A stretch of DNA of 64,000 nucleotides from Pseudomonadota bacterium (lineage in GTDB: Bacteria > Pseudomonadota > Gammaproteobacteria > Steroidobacterales > Steroidobacteraceae): assembly GCA_018241525.1 (NCBI GenBank), contig JAFEDR010000014.1:1-64000 (forward strand). Reading direction: 5' to 3'. Within the stretch, counting starts at the first letter, position 1. Every line of letters begins with the position of its first letter. The notes under the pieces are model-generated. The model did no database searches, was not told where the DNA came from, and was given only the letters and a program-made list of their open reading frames with translations. Positions 8,126-16,444 of this stretch are shown here, piece after piece. The translations under genes and the position numbers were made by a program.

Positions 8126-8983
8126 GTGGCCAGTCTGATCGAAGCCCAGGGACTCACGAAGCGCTTCGGCACCCATGCCGCGCTCGACGGCGCCTCCTTC
8201 AAGGTCGAGAGCGGCCGCATCGTCGGCCTGATCGGCCCGAACGGCGCCGGCAAGACCACCGCGCTCAAGGCGATCTTGGGCCTGACCCGCTGCGAGGGCC
8301 GCCTGTCGGTGCTCGGCCTCGACCCGTACCGTGACCGCAACGCGCTGACCGAGCGGGTCTCGTTCATCGCCGACGTCGCGGTGCTGCCGCGCTGGCTGCG
8401 CGTCTCGCAGGCGGTCGAGTTCGTGGCCGGCGTGCATCCGCGCTTCCGCGCCGACCGCTGCCACGCATTCCTCGAGCGCACCTCGATCCGCCGCGACAGC
8501 CGCGTCAAGGAGCTGTCGAAGGGCATGATCACCCAGCTGCACCTCGCGCTCGTGATGGCGATCGACGCGCAGCTGCTCGTCCTCGACGAGCCGACCCTCG
8601 GCCTCGACATCCTGTCGCGCAAGCAGTTCTACGACAGCCTGCTCAGCGACTACATGGACGCCGAGAAGACCATCCTGGTCACCACCCACCAGGTCGAGGA
8701 GATCGAGAACATCCTGACCGACGTGATCTTCATCGACCGCGGGCGCATCGCGCTCGACCTGCCGATGGAGGAGATCCCGGCCCGCTACGTGCAGCTGCTC
8801 GCGCCGCCCGACCGCGCCGAGGCCGCCCGGGCGCTGAAGCCGCTGAGCGAGCGCCAGCTGCTCGGCCGGCACGTGTTCCTGTACGAGGGCGCCGACCGGC
8901 AGGCGCTCGCCGCGCTCGGCGAGCTGCGCCAGCCGTCGATCGCCGACCTCTTCGTCGCGAAGCTGAAGGGAGCCGCGGCATGA
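8126..8983 (+). CDS. ABC transporter ATP-binding protein of the YtrA-linked system
   Basis: A 285-residue ABC ATPase with Walker A GPNGAGKTT (about 37-45), signature region KELSKGMITQLHLALV, Walker B LLVLDEPTLGLD and the H-loop in TTHQVEEIE. The signature reads LSKGM instead of LSGGQ, which is common in ABC-2 (YtrB-like) exporters. The start is a GTG at 8126 preceded by AAGGAG at 8113-8118. It overlaps the permease gene by ATGA, so the two subunits are translationally coupled. The substrate is unknown; regulators of this kind usually control cell-wall-antibiotic responses. Confidence 0.93.
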   Translation: MASLIEAQGLTKRFGTHAALDGASFKVESGRIVGLIGPNGAGKTTALKAILGLTRCEGRLSVLGLDPYRDRNALTERVSFIADVAVLPRWLRVSQAVEFVAGVHPRFRADRCHAFLERTSIRRDSRVKELSKGMITQLHLALVMAIDAQLLVLDEPTLGLDILSRKQFYDSLLSDYMDAEKTILVTTHQVEEIENILTDVIFIDRGRIALDLPMEEIPARYVQLLAPPDRAEAARALKPLSERQLLGRHVFLYEGADRQALAALGELRQPSIADLFVAKLKGAAA

Positions 8984-9918
8984 ACCAGAACAAGTTCTAC
9001 TGGCTGCTGCGCCGCGAGCTGTGGGAGTCGCGCTCGGTGTGGATGGCGCCGGCGATCTGCGGCGCGATCATCGTGCTGGCGGCGCTGTGGGCGGCGTTCG
9101 GCACCGGCAACGTCTCGGTCGAGGGCTTGGGTCCCGTCGAGTCGGCGAAGCTGCACAGCCTGACGCCCGAGAAGCTCGACGCGGTCGCGAGCTACGGTGT
9201 CGGCCTGATCGCCGTGCCGTTCTTCGTGATGGTGCTGTTCACGCAGTTCTTCTATGCGCTCGACGCGCTCTACTCCGAGCGCCGCGACCGCTCGGTGCTG
9301 TTCTGGAAGTCGCTGCCGGTCAGCGACACCGAGACGGTGCTGTCGAAGCTCCTGGTCGCGGGCCTCGTGATGCCGCTCGTCGCCGCCGCGGCGACGCTCG
9401 CCACCCAGCTGATCCTGGCGGTGATCGCGAGCGCCAAGCTCGCCGGGCTCGGGCTCTTGCAGGGCCACCTCTGGACCGCGAGCCTGTGGGGCGGCGACCT
9501 CGCGGTGATGGCCTACGTGGTGCTCGCGAGCGCGCTCTGGTACCTGCCGCTGCTCGGCTGGTGCCTGCTGGTCTCGGCCTGGGCGCCGCGCTCGCCGGTC
9601 ATGTACGCGACGCTCGCGCCGCTCGCGCTCGGCCTCGCGGAGTTCATCGCGTTCCGCTCGCACGTCGTGCTCGGTGCGATCGGCAGCCGCGTCGGCAACA
9701 TGGAGCTGCTGGCGCGCAGCTTCGGCGGCCGCCACCACGGCGCCGGCTTCGGCGTCGACATCGACGAGTCGCACATCGAGGTGCCGCGCCGGCTGATCGA
9801 CGCGATCGACCCGACCGCGGTGTTCACGACGCCGACGCTGTGGGTCGGGGTCGCGGTCGGCGTCGGCCTCGTGGCGGGCGCGATCTACATGCGCCGCCGC
9901 GCCGGCGAGGTCGCCTGA
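8980..9918 (+). CDS. ABC-2 type permease
   Basis: A 312-residue membrane protein and partner of the ATPase whose stop it overlaps. The hydrophobic profile suggests six membrane helices: about 20-40, 72-95, 125-150, 175-200, 215-235 and 285-305. There is a long extracytoplasmic loop between the first two and a soluble segment near 235-280 (SRVGNMELLARSFGGRHH). The cytoplasmic stretch YSERRDRSVLFWKSLPVSD is typical of ABC-2 permeases of YtrC/CcmB-like exporters. It is the last gene of the YtrA-type unit. The direction of transport (export) is inferred from the family. Confidence 0.88.
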   Translation: MNQNKFYWLLRRELWESRSVWMAPAICGAIIVLAALWAAFGTGNVSVEGLGPVESAKLHSLTPEKLDAVASYGVGLIAVPFFVMVLFTQFFYALDALYSERRDRSVLFWKSLPVSDTETVLSKLLVAGLVMPLVAAAATLATQLILAVIASAKLAGLGLLQGHLWTASLWGGDLAVMAYVVLASALWYLPLLGWCLLVSAWAPRSPVMYATLAPLALGLAEFIAFRSHVVLGAIGSRVGNMELLARSFGGRHHGAGFGVDIDESHIEVPRRLIDAIDPTAVFTTPTLWVGVAVGVGLVAGAIYMRRRAGEVA

Positions 9919-9932
9919 CGGGCTGCTATGCT

Positions 9933-9958
9933 CCGGCCCCGTCTCAGCACGGGGCCGG
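9933..9958 (+). other. Strong hairpin just before the DUF3187 gene
   Basis: CCGGCCCCGT (9933-9942) and ACGGGGCCGG (9949-9958) form a ten-pair stem with a six-base loop. There is no T-run after it, so it is a poor intrinsic terminator. It ends three bases before the ATG at 9962 and would bury the region where a ribosome binding site is expected. It may dampen read-through or translation. Confidence 0.5.
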
Positions 9959-9961
9959 ACG

Positions 9962-10948
9962 ATGCGGGCGAGCTCGCTGCCAGTTGCACTGATCCTCGCG
10001 CTCGGCCTCGCCGCCGCGTTGCCGGCCCGGGCCCAGCTGCTGCCGGTCCGCGATCAGAACCCGCTCGTGCGCGGCGCCTACCTGCCGCTGCCGGCCGCGC
10101 TCGGCGCGCCGGCCGACGGCACGCTCGCGCTCGCCGCGAACGTGCAGTGGTCGAACACCGTCAACCTCGCCGCGACCCCGGCCGAGTCGATGACCGTCGA
10201 CGAGGAGACGGTCGAGACCGACCTGTCGCTCGCCGGCGGGCTGCGCGGCTGGACCTGGCGCGCGACGCTGCCCGTGATCCACCGCGGCGCGGGCGTGCTC
10301 GACGGCTTCATCGACGGCTGGCACCGCTTCTTCGGCCTGCCGCGCGGCGACCGGCCGTCGCGGCCGCGGAACGCCTACGCGATCGACTACCAGCGCGCGG
10401 GGCTGCCGGCCGTCGACGCGCCGGCCGGCACTGCGCTCGGCGACCTCGCGCTCGAGGCCGGCCATGCGCTGCTCGCCGGTTCCGCCGGCCGGCTCGAGGG
10501 CTGGGTCGGGCTCGAGGCGCCGACCGGCTCGCGGCGCGATCTCACCGGCGACGGCGCGCTCGATGCCGCCGCCTGGCTCGCCGGCGAGGCGCGCCTCGGC
10601 GGCGGCTTCACGCTCGCCGCGCGCGGCGGCGCGAGCCTCGTCGGCGGCGACGCGGCTACCGGGCTGCCGCTCGCGCGCCGCGTCGCCTTCGGCGCGCTGG
10701 GCCTGCAGTACGCCGCGACCGACCGCCTCGGCCTCGTGGTCCAGCTCGACGCGCACGGCGCGCTCGCACGCGGCTCGGCGATCAACTTCCTCGGCCGCGC
10801 CGTCGAGCTGACGCTCGGTGGCCGCTACCGGCTGGCGGGCGGCGCGACCTTCGAGGCCGGCGTCGTCGAGGACATCGAGGTCGACCACTCGCCCGACGTG
10901 ACGTTCCAGCTCGGCCTGCGCTGGCCGCTTGGCGCGCCGGCCCCGTAG
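9962..10948 (+). CDS. DUF3187 outer-membrane-like protein
   Basis: A 328-residue exported protein. A signal peptide is evident (MRASSLPVALILALGLAAALPARAQ, with cleavage after ARA). The mature start LLPVRDQNPLVRGAYLPLP matches the DUF3187 family, whose members are predicted beta-barrel-like envelope proteins of unknown role. Alternating hydrophobic strands run through the C-terminal half, and the protein ends in FQLGLRWPLGAPAP. It is monocistronic between hairpins at 9933-9958 and 10952-10973. No partner gene is suggested by the context. Confidence 0.8.
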   Translation: MRASSLPVALILALGLAAALPARAQLLPVRDQNPLVRGAYLPLPAALGAPADGTLALAANVQWSNTVNLAATPAESMTVDEETVETDLSLAGGLRGWTWRATLPVIHRGAGVLDGFIDGWHRFFGLPRGDRPSRPRNAYAIDYQRAGLPAVDAPAGTALGDLALEAGHALLAGSAGRLEGWVGLEAPTGSRRDLTGDGALDAAAWLAGEARLGGGFTLAARGGASLVGGDAATGLPLARRVAFGALGLQYAATDRLGLVVQLDAHGALARGSAINFLGRAVELTLGGRYRLAGGATFEAGVVEDIEVDHSPDVTFQLGLRWPLGAPAP

Positions 10949-10951
10949 CGC

Positions 10952-10973
10952 GCGGCGCGGCACGCCGCGCCGC
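10952..10973 (+). terminator. Hairpin after the DUF3187 gene, possible terminator
   Basis: GCGGCGCGG (10952-10960) pairs perfectly with CCGCGCCGC (10965-10973) across a four-base loop, directly after the stop codon. Only a short CTTT follows, so termination would be inefficient or Rho-assisted. Confidence 0.45.
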
Positions 10974-11060
10974 GGCTTTCGGCCGCCTTAAGGACCGCCG
11001 CGGTTGCCGCGGGCCCTCGCGCTTCGGCAGACTCCCGACCGTGCCAGTGGAGGGCCCGGC

Positions 11061-12299
11061 TTGCGACGACTGCTGCCACTCATGATGCTGACCGGCGCCG
11101 CGGCGCTCGCCGCGGAGCCGCCCGCGCCCGTCAAGCTGCCGCAGGTGATCGGCTGGCCCGCCGGCCGCACGCCGCAGGCGCCGCTCAACTTCCGCGTCAG
11201 CGCCTTCGCGCGCGGCCTCGACCACCCGCGCTCGCTGCTGGTGCTGCCGAACGGCGACGTGCTGGTCGCCGAGGCGCGCGGCCGCCGCACGGCGGCGGCG
11301 CTCGCGCATCCGAGCGCGAACCGCGTGACGCTGCTGCGCGACAGCGCCGGCGCCGGCGTCGCCGACCAGCAGTTCGTGCTGATCGACGGCCTGACGCGGC
11401 CGTACGGCCTGGCGCTGCGGCGCGACCGCCTCTACGTCGGCGCGAGCGACGCGGTCTACCGCTGCCCGTTCCTGGTCGGGCAGACGCGCCTGCACGGCGA
11501 GTGCCGCGCGCTGGTGGCGCTGCCGGAGGACGACGGCCGCGGCCACTGGACCCGCAACCTCGCCTTCAGCGCCGACGAGTCGACGCTGTTCATCGCGATC
11601 GGCTCGCAGACCAACGTCGACGAGGAGCACGTCGACGAGCGCACCCCGGAGCGCGCGACGATCCTGGCGGTGCGCGCCGACGGCCAGGACCGGCGCATCT
11701 ACGCGAGCGGGCTGCGCAACCCCGTCGGGCTCGCGATCGAGCCGGTCACCGGTGCGCTGTGGACCACCGTCAACGAGCGCGACGACCTCGGCGACGAGCT
11801 GGTCGCGGACTACATGACGGCGGTGCAGAAGGGCGCCTTCTACGGCTGGCCGTACGCCTACCTCGGCACGCACGAGGACCCGCGCCGCCGCGGCGAGCAC
11901 CCCGAGCTCGTGGCGCGCGCGATCGAGCCCGACTTCCTGCTGCCGCCGCACGCCTCGCCGCTCGGGCTCGCCTTCTACGGCCGGGCGCAGTTCCCGAAGA
12001 CCATGCGCGGCGGGGCGTTCGTCGCGCTGCACGGCTCCTCGAACCACAGCCAGCTGGTCGGCTACAAGGTCGTGCACGTGCCGTTCGTGAACGGCCACCC
12101 GGCCGGGCCGCCGCAGGACTTCCTGACCGGCTTCGTGCAGGACGAGGCGAGCGGCACCGTCTACGGGCGCCCGGCCGGCGTCGCGGTCGCGGTCGACGGC
12201 GCGCTGCTGGTCGCGGACGACGCCGGCAACACGATCTGGCGCGTGACCTTCAAGTGCGCCGCCTGCACGCCGGACCCGGTGCCGGCGCGCCGGCGCTGA
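11061..12299 (+). CDS. Exported PQQ-type sugar (sorbosone) dehydrogenase homologue
   Basis: A 412-residue beta-propeller protein of the soluble glucose/L-sorbosone dehydrogenase family, expected to act in the periplasm. Features seen: a signal peptide (LRRLLPLMMLTGAAALAAEPP), DHPRSLLVLPNGDVLVAEARG as the first blade, GLTRPYGLALRRDRLYVG, YASGLRNPVGLAIEPVTGALWTTVNERDDLGDELVADY (described by position; about residues 210-245), and the closing RPAGVAVAVDGALLVADDAG. The RNPVGLA-TVNERDDLG part corresponds to the PQQ/Ca-binding area of the family. The start is taken as TTG at 11061 with GGAGGG six bases upstream. An ATG at 11082 would cut into the signal peptide. The C-terminus has a CAAC pair. The actual sugar is unknown. 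Confidence 0.82.
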   Translation: MRRLLPLMMLTGAAALAAEPPAPVKLPQVIGWPAGRTPQAPLNFRVSAFARGLDHPRSLLVLPNGDVLVAEARGRRTAAALAHPSANRVTLLRDSAGAGVADQQFVLIDGLTRPYGLALRRDRLYVGASDAVYRCPFLVGQTRLHGECRALVALPEDDGRGHWTRNLAFSADESTLFIAIGSQTNVDEEHVDERTPERATILAVRADGQDRRIYASGLRNPVGLAIEPVTGALWTTVNERDDLGDELVADYMTAVQKGAFYGWPYAYLGTHEDPRRRGEHPELVARAIEPDFLLPPHASPLGLAFYGRAQFPKTMRGGAFVALHGSSNHSQLVGYKVVHVPFVNGHPAGPPQDFLTGFVQDEASGTVYGRPAGVAVAVDGALLVADDAGNTIWRVTFKCAACTPDPVPARRR

Positions 12300-12300
12300 C

Positions 12301-14274
12301 TCAGCCGGCGAGCAGCACCGCCTCGGCGTGCTCGAGCGCCTCGGGCAGGCCGAGGATCACCACCACGTCGCCCTCGCGCAGCACCGTCGACGGCGCCGGG
12401 TCGCGCCCGACGATGCCCTCGCGGCGCACCGCCGAGAACTGCACCTCGGCGCCGCGGCCGCGCGCCTCGGCGAGCGTGTGGCCGACCGCCCAGGCGCCGG
12501 GGGGCAGCACCACGGCCTTGAGCTCCTCGCGCGCCGGCTCGCCGGCCCCGGGCGGCTCGGAGTCGGGTGGCCGGAACACGCTGCGCAGCGCGCCGTAGCG
12601 TTCGCCGCGCACCTCGCCGATCATGCGCACGATCCTCGACATCGGCGTGTCGAGGAACAGCAGCACGTGCGACACCAGCATCAGCGCCGCCTCGAAGGTC
12701 TCGGGCACGACCTCGGTGGCGCCGGCCTGGCGCAGCGACTCGAGCGAGGAGTCGTCGGCGGTGCGCACCAGCACCGGCACCGCCGCGCGCAGCCGGCGCA
12801 CCGCGCGCACGATGCCGAGCGCGATCGCCGGGTCGGCGAAGGTCACGACCACGACGCTCGCCGAGCCGAGCCCGACCGACTCGAGCACCTGCTCGTCGGC
12901 CGAGTCGCCGAACACCACCGGGTCGCCTGCCTGGCGCGCGGTGCGCACCCGCACCGGGTCGAGGTCGATCGCGATGTACTCGTGGCCGTGGCGCTCGAGC
13001 AGCCGGCCGATGTTCTGGCCGACGCGGCCGTAGCCGCACAGGATCACGTGCTCGCGGCCGGCGAGCGCGGCGTCGACCGCGGCCTCGCGCGCGAGCGCGG
13101 TCGCGGCCGGTCCCTGCTCGCGCAGCAGCAGCCGCGCGATGCGCTTGTTGTGGCGGATCGTGAACGGCGTCAGCAGCATGCTGAGCGCGAGCGCCGCGAG
13201 CAGCGGCTGCGTGAGGCGCGCCTCGGTGCCGCCCTCGACCAGCAGCGCGAGCAGCGCGAAGCCGAACTCGCCGCCGCCCGAGAGCACGAGGCCGGCGCGC
13301 AGCGACTTGAACCAGGAGCCGGCGAAGCGCCGCGCCACCAGCGTGACCACCAGCGTCTTGCCGGCCAGGATCGCGATCACCAGCGCCGACACCAGCAGGA
13401 ACTCGCGGCCGAGCAGGCCGAGGTCGAGCACCATGCCGATCGTGATGAAGAAGAGCCCGAGCAGCACGTCGCGGAACGGCCGGATCACGGCCTCGACCTG
13501 GTGGCGGTACTCGGTCTCGGCGAGCAGCATGCCGGCGAGGAACGCGCCGAGCGCGAGCGACAGGCCGGCCTCGTGCGTGAGCCAGGCGGCCGACAGCGCC
13601 ACCAGCAGCACCGCCAGCGTGAAGAGCTCCTGGCCGCGGTGGCGGGCGATCTCGAAGAACAGCGGCCGCGCCAGCCAGCGGCCGGCGACCAGCACCAGCA
13701 GCAGCGCGACCGCCGCCTTGCCGAGCGCCGCGAGTGCGCCGCCCGTGCCGAAGCCGCCGCCGCCGACCACCGCGGTCGCGAGCGCGAGGTAGAGCGCGAA
13801 CACGAGGTCCTGGAACAGCAGCACGCTGAACGCCAGCCGGCCGTGCGTGCGGTTGATCTCGGCCTGCTCGGTCAGCTGCTGCACCACGATCGCGGTCGAG
13901 GACATCGCGACCGCGCCGCCGACCACCACCGCGACCGGCACCGGCGTGCCGCCGGCGAGCACCGGCAGCGCGACCACGAGCGTGGTGCCCGCCACCTGCA
14001 GCGCGCCGAGGCCGAGCACCTCGCCGCGCATCGCGATCATGCGCGGCAGCGAGAACTCGAGGCCGAGCGTGAACAGCAGGAACGCGACGCCGAGCTCGGC
14101 CAGCGCGTTGGCGAACGCACTGTCGCTCACGAGGCCGAGCGCGTGCGGCCCGAGCGCCATGCCGACGACGAGGTAACCGACGATCGGCGGCAGCCGCAGC
14201 CGGCGCATCGCCGCCACCACGGCGACCACCGCCGCCAGCATCAGGAGCACCGTGCCGAGTCCGGCTTCCGTCAT
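12301..14274 (-). CDS. Kef-type monovalent cation:proton antiporter (CPA2) with TrkA domains
   Basis: A 657-residue inner-membrane protein. Residues 1-380 hold about 12-13 hydrophobic helices of the Na+/H+ exchanger fold (PIVGYLVVGMALGPHALG, FLLFTLGLEFSLPRM, SGGGEFGFALLALL). A TrkA-N Rossmann domain follows (HVILCGYGRVGQNIGRLLE), then a TrkA-C domain at the end (AWAVGHTLAEARG to GDVVVILG). This layout fits KefB/KefC-like K+ efflux systems and related YbaL/RosB proteins. No KefF/KefG-type oxidoreductase neighbour is seen, so glutathione gating is not supported. It reads towards the sugar dehydrogenase gene with one base between stops. Confidence 0.93.
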   Translation of the reverse strand: MTEAGLGTVLLMLAAVVAVVAAMRRLRLPPIVGYLVVGMALGPHALGLVSDSAFANALAELGVAFLLFTLGLEFSLPRMIAMRGEVLGLGALQVAGTTLVVALPVLAGGTPVPVAVVVGGAVAMSSTAIVVQQLTEQAEINRTHGRLAFSVLLFQDLVFALYLALATAVVGGGGFGTGGALAALGKAAVALLLVLVAGRWLARPLFFEIARHRGQELFTLAVLLVALSAAWLTHEAGLSLALGAFLAGMLLAETEYRHQVEAVIRPFRDVLLGLFFITIGMVLDLGLLGREFLLVSALVIAILAGKTLVVTLVARRFAGSWFKSLRAGLVLSGGGEFGFALLALLVEGGTEARLTQPLLAALALSMLLTPFTIRHNKRIARLLLREQGPAATALAREAAVDAALAGREHVILCGYGRVGQNIGRLLERHGHEYIAIDLDPVRVRTARQAGDPVVFGDSADEQVLESVGLGSASVVVVTFADPAIALGIVRAVRRLRAAVPVLVRTADDSSLESLRQAGATEVVPETFEAALMLVSHVLLFLDTPMSRIVRMIGEVRGERYGALRSVFRPPDSEPPGAGEPAREELKAVVLPPGAWAVGHTLAEARGRGAEVQFSAVRREGIVGRDPAPSTVLREGDVVVILGLPEALEHAEAVLLAG

Positions 14275-14405
14275 CGCACCTCCCGTCTGCGCCCGACGTT
14301 AGGGCGTCGCGGCGCCAGGCGCAATGGCGCGTTGGGCGCGCCGGGCGGCGGCTGCTAGCATGAGCCGCGGCGCAGACCGCGCCCGACGGACCCCGGGAGA
14401 CCGCC

Positions 14406-14546
14406 ATGGCCGAACCCGTGCTGGCAAGCCGCACCCCCTTCGCCGTCGGCGTCGCGACGGACCGGCGTGACCGGTGCGACCGGCGAAGCGGCCACCGGCA
14501 CCGCGCCGGCGCGCTGCGCGGCGACGGAACCCCGCGGTCGCGCTGA
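14406..14546 (+). other. Short ORF in frame with, and just before, the MlaE-like permease
   Basis: An ATG at 14406, with GGGAG close upstream, opens 46 codons that end at a TGA (14544-14546). This is the same reading frame as the permease gene, whose GTG follows seven codons later. The first 18 residues (MAEPVLASRTPFAVGVAT) look like a reasonable coding start. The remainder is Arg-rich, and a different frame looks more natural after 14467. It may be a leader peptide, a decayed N-terminal extension, or chance. The 293 bases between the antiporter and the permease gene hold nothing else. Confidence 0.25.
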
Positions 14547-14567
14547 GCGGCGCGCGCGGCCCCGGCC

Positions 14568-15674
14568 GTGTACCTCGAGGACACGCAGGACGCCGGCGGG
14601 CGCGTGCTCGCGCTGCACGGCCGCTGGTGCGCGGCGGCGGCGCCCGCGCTCGCGGCCGCGGTCGACGGCGCCGCCGCGGGCGGGGCGGTCGCGCTCGATG
14701 GCCGCGCGCTCGAGGCCCTCGACCTGACCGGCGCCTACTTCGTGCGGCGCCTCGAGCTGCGGCTCGCGGCGGCCGGTCCCGCCGCGAGCTGGCGCGGTGC
14801 GCGCCCGGAGGCGCTCGAGTTCGCCGGGCCGCTCGTCGAGCCGCCGGCCGCGGCCGCGCCGGCCGCGGCGCACTCGGCGGTCGCGCCGCTCGGCACGCTC
14901 GGGCGCTACACGGTGCGCCAGGGCCGCGCGGTCCACGACGCGCTCGAGTTCCTCGGCCGCGTCTACCTCGTGGCCGGCGCCGCGTTCACCGCGCCGCGCC
15001 GCTTCCGGCTGCCCTCGATCGTGCGCCACGTCTACGAGAGCGGCATCCAGGCGATCCCGATCGTCGCGCTGGTCGCGTTCCTGATCAGCGTGATCGTCGC
15101 CTACATCGGCGCGCAGGAGCTGCGCCAGTACGGCGGCGAGGTGTACGTGGTCGACCTCGTGACGCTGTCGGTGCTGCGCGAGCTCGGCGTGCTGCTGACC
15201 GCGATCCTGGTCGCCGGCCGCTCCGGCAGCGCCTTCGCCGCCGAGATCGGCGTGATGCGACTCAACGACGAGGTCGACGCGCTGCGCGCGATGGGGCTCA
15301 ACGCCGTCGAGGTGCTGGTGCTGCCGCGGGTGATCGCGCTGATGATCGTGCTGCCGCTGCTGACGGTGATCGCCGACGCGATGGGCCTCGCCGGCGGCGC
15401 GGTGCTCTCCTGGATCGCGCTCGACATCCCGTTCACGCGCTACCTGCACCGCATGCAGGAGGCGATCGCGGCCACCACCTTCTGGGCCGGGCTCCTCAAG
15501 GCGCCGGTGTTCGGCTTCGTGATCGCGCTGGTCGGCACCTACCGCGGCATCCTGGTGCGCCAGTCCTCGCGCGAGCTCGGCCGCATGACGACGGTCGCGG
15601 TGGTCGAGTCGATCTTCCTGGTGCTGCTGGTCGATGCGATCTTCGCGGTCGCCTACTGGGAGCTCGACTTCTGA
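14568..15674 (+). CDS. MlaE-family ABC permease with N-terminal STAS-like domain (MCE lipid transport)
   Basis: A 368-residue permease subunit of an MCE/Mla-type lipid transporter. Residues 1-100 resemble a degenerate STAS domain (VLALHGRWCAAAAPALAA, ALDLTGAYFVRRLELRLAA). This fuses the function of a separate MlaB to the permease, as in several MCE systems. Residues 120-368 are the MlaE membrane domain: FRLPSIVRHVYESGIQAIPIV, FLISVIVAYIGAQELRQYG, ELGVLLTAILVAGRSGSAFAAEIG, and the terminal VESIFLVLLVDAIFAVAYWELDF region. The start is GTG at 14568, because an in-frame TGA lies 24 bases upstream. It overlaps the ATPase gene by one base. Confidence 0.9.
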   Translation: MYLEDTQDAGGRVLALHGRWCAAAAPALAAAVDGAAAGGAVALDGRALEALDLTGAYFVRRLELRLAAAGPAASWRGARPEALEFAGPLVEPPAAAAPAAAHSAVAPLGTLGRYTVRQGRAVHDALEFLGRVYLVAGAAFTAPRRFRLPSIVRHVYESGIQAIPIVALVAFLISVIVAYIGAQELRQYGGEVYVVDLVTLSVLRELGVLLTAILVAGRSGSAFAAEIGVMRLNDEVDALRAMGLNAVEVLVLPRVIALMIVLPLLTVIADAMGLAGGAVLSWIALDIPFTRYLHRMQEAIAATTFWAGLLKAPVFGFVIALVGTYRGILVRQSSRELGRMTTVAVVESIFLVLLVDAIFAVAYWELDF

Positions 15675-16444
15675 TGGCCGCCACCGAGGCCGCGGCGGTC
15701 GTCGAGGTGCGCGGGCTCGCGAGCCGCTTCGGCGAGCAGGTCGTGCACGAGGGTCTCGACCTGACGGTGCGGCGCGGCGAGGTGTTCGGCATCGTCGGCG
15801 GCTCCGGCACCGGCAAGTCGGTGCTGCTGCGGACGATCCTCGGCCTGCGGCGCCCGCAGGCGGGCCAGGTGCTGCTCGATGGCCGCGACATCACCCGGCT
15901 GCGCGGCGCGGAGCTGCGCGCCGCGAAGCGCGGCTACGGCGTCGCCTTCCAGGGCGGCGCGCTGTTCAGCGCGCTGACGGTGGCCGACAACGTCGCGCTG
16001 CCGATCCGCGAGGCGCACCGGCTGCCCGAGGACGTGGTCGCGGGGCTCGCCGCGCTCAAGATCCGCCTGGTCGGGCTGCCGGCCGAGGCCGGCGCCAAGT
16101 TCCCGGCCGAGCTCTCCGGCGGCATGGTGAAGCGCGCCGCGCTCGCCCGCGCGCTCGCCCTCGACCCGCCGCTGCTGTTCCTCGACGAGCCGACCTCCGG
16201 CCTCGATCCGATCGCCGCCTCGGCGTTCGACGAGCTCGTGCTCTACCTGCAGCGCTCGCTGTCGCTGACGGTGGTGATGGTGACGCACGATCTCGATACC
16301 ATCTACCGGACGTGCAACCGGGTCGGCGTGATCGTCGACCGGCGGCTCGTGACCGACACGCTCGAGCGCATCGCCGGCAACCCGCACCCGTGGATCCAGG
16401 CCTACTTCCACGGGCCGCGCGGGCGCGCCGCGGGGAGGTCCTGA
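15674..16444 (+). CDS. MlaF-like ABC ATPase
   Basis: A 256-residue ATP-binding subunit of the MCE transporter. Walker A is GGSGTGKSVLL (about 39-49), the signature is ELSGGMVKRAALARAL, Walker B is LLFLDEPTSGLDPI, and the H-loop is VTHDLDT. SGGM instead of SGGQ, together with PTSGLDPI, is typical of MlaF/Ttg2A ATPases. The ATG at 15674 shares its A with the permease stop, and the gene's own stop shares its A with the ATG of the MCE gene, so the operon is tightly coupled. It energises phospholipid movement between inner and outer membrane; direction is debated for this family. Confidence 0.94.
   Translation: MAATEAAAVVEVRGLASRFGEQVVHEGLDLTVRRGEVFGIVGGSGTGKSVLLRTILGLRRPQAGQVLLDGRDITRLRGAELRAAKRGYGVAFQGGALFSALTVADNVALPIREAHRLPEDVVAGLAALKIRLVGLPAEAGAKFPAELSGGMVKRAALARALALDPPLLFLDEPTSGLDPIAASAFDELVLYLQRSLSLTVVMVTHDLDTIYRTCNRVGVIVDRRLVTDTLERIAGNPHPWIQAYFHGPRGRAAGRS

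Noticed and set aside
14467..14727. 86-codon frame at the start of the MlaE-like gene
   Set aside because: Beyond its first 20 codons it runs antithetically to the permease frame as Arg-rich sequence; only the possibility of a frameshifted leader was kept as a low-confidence note.
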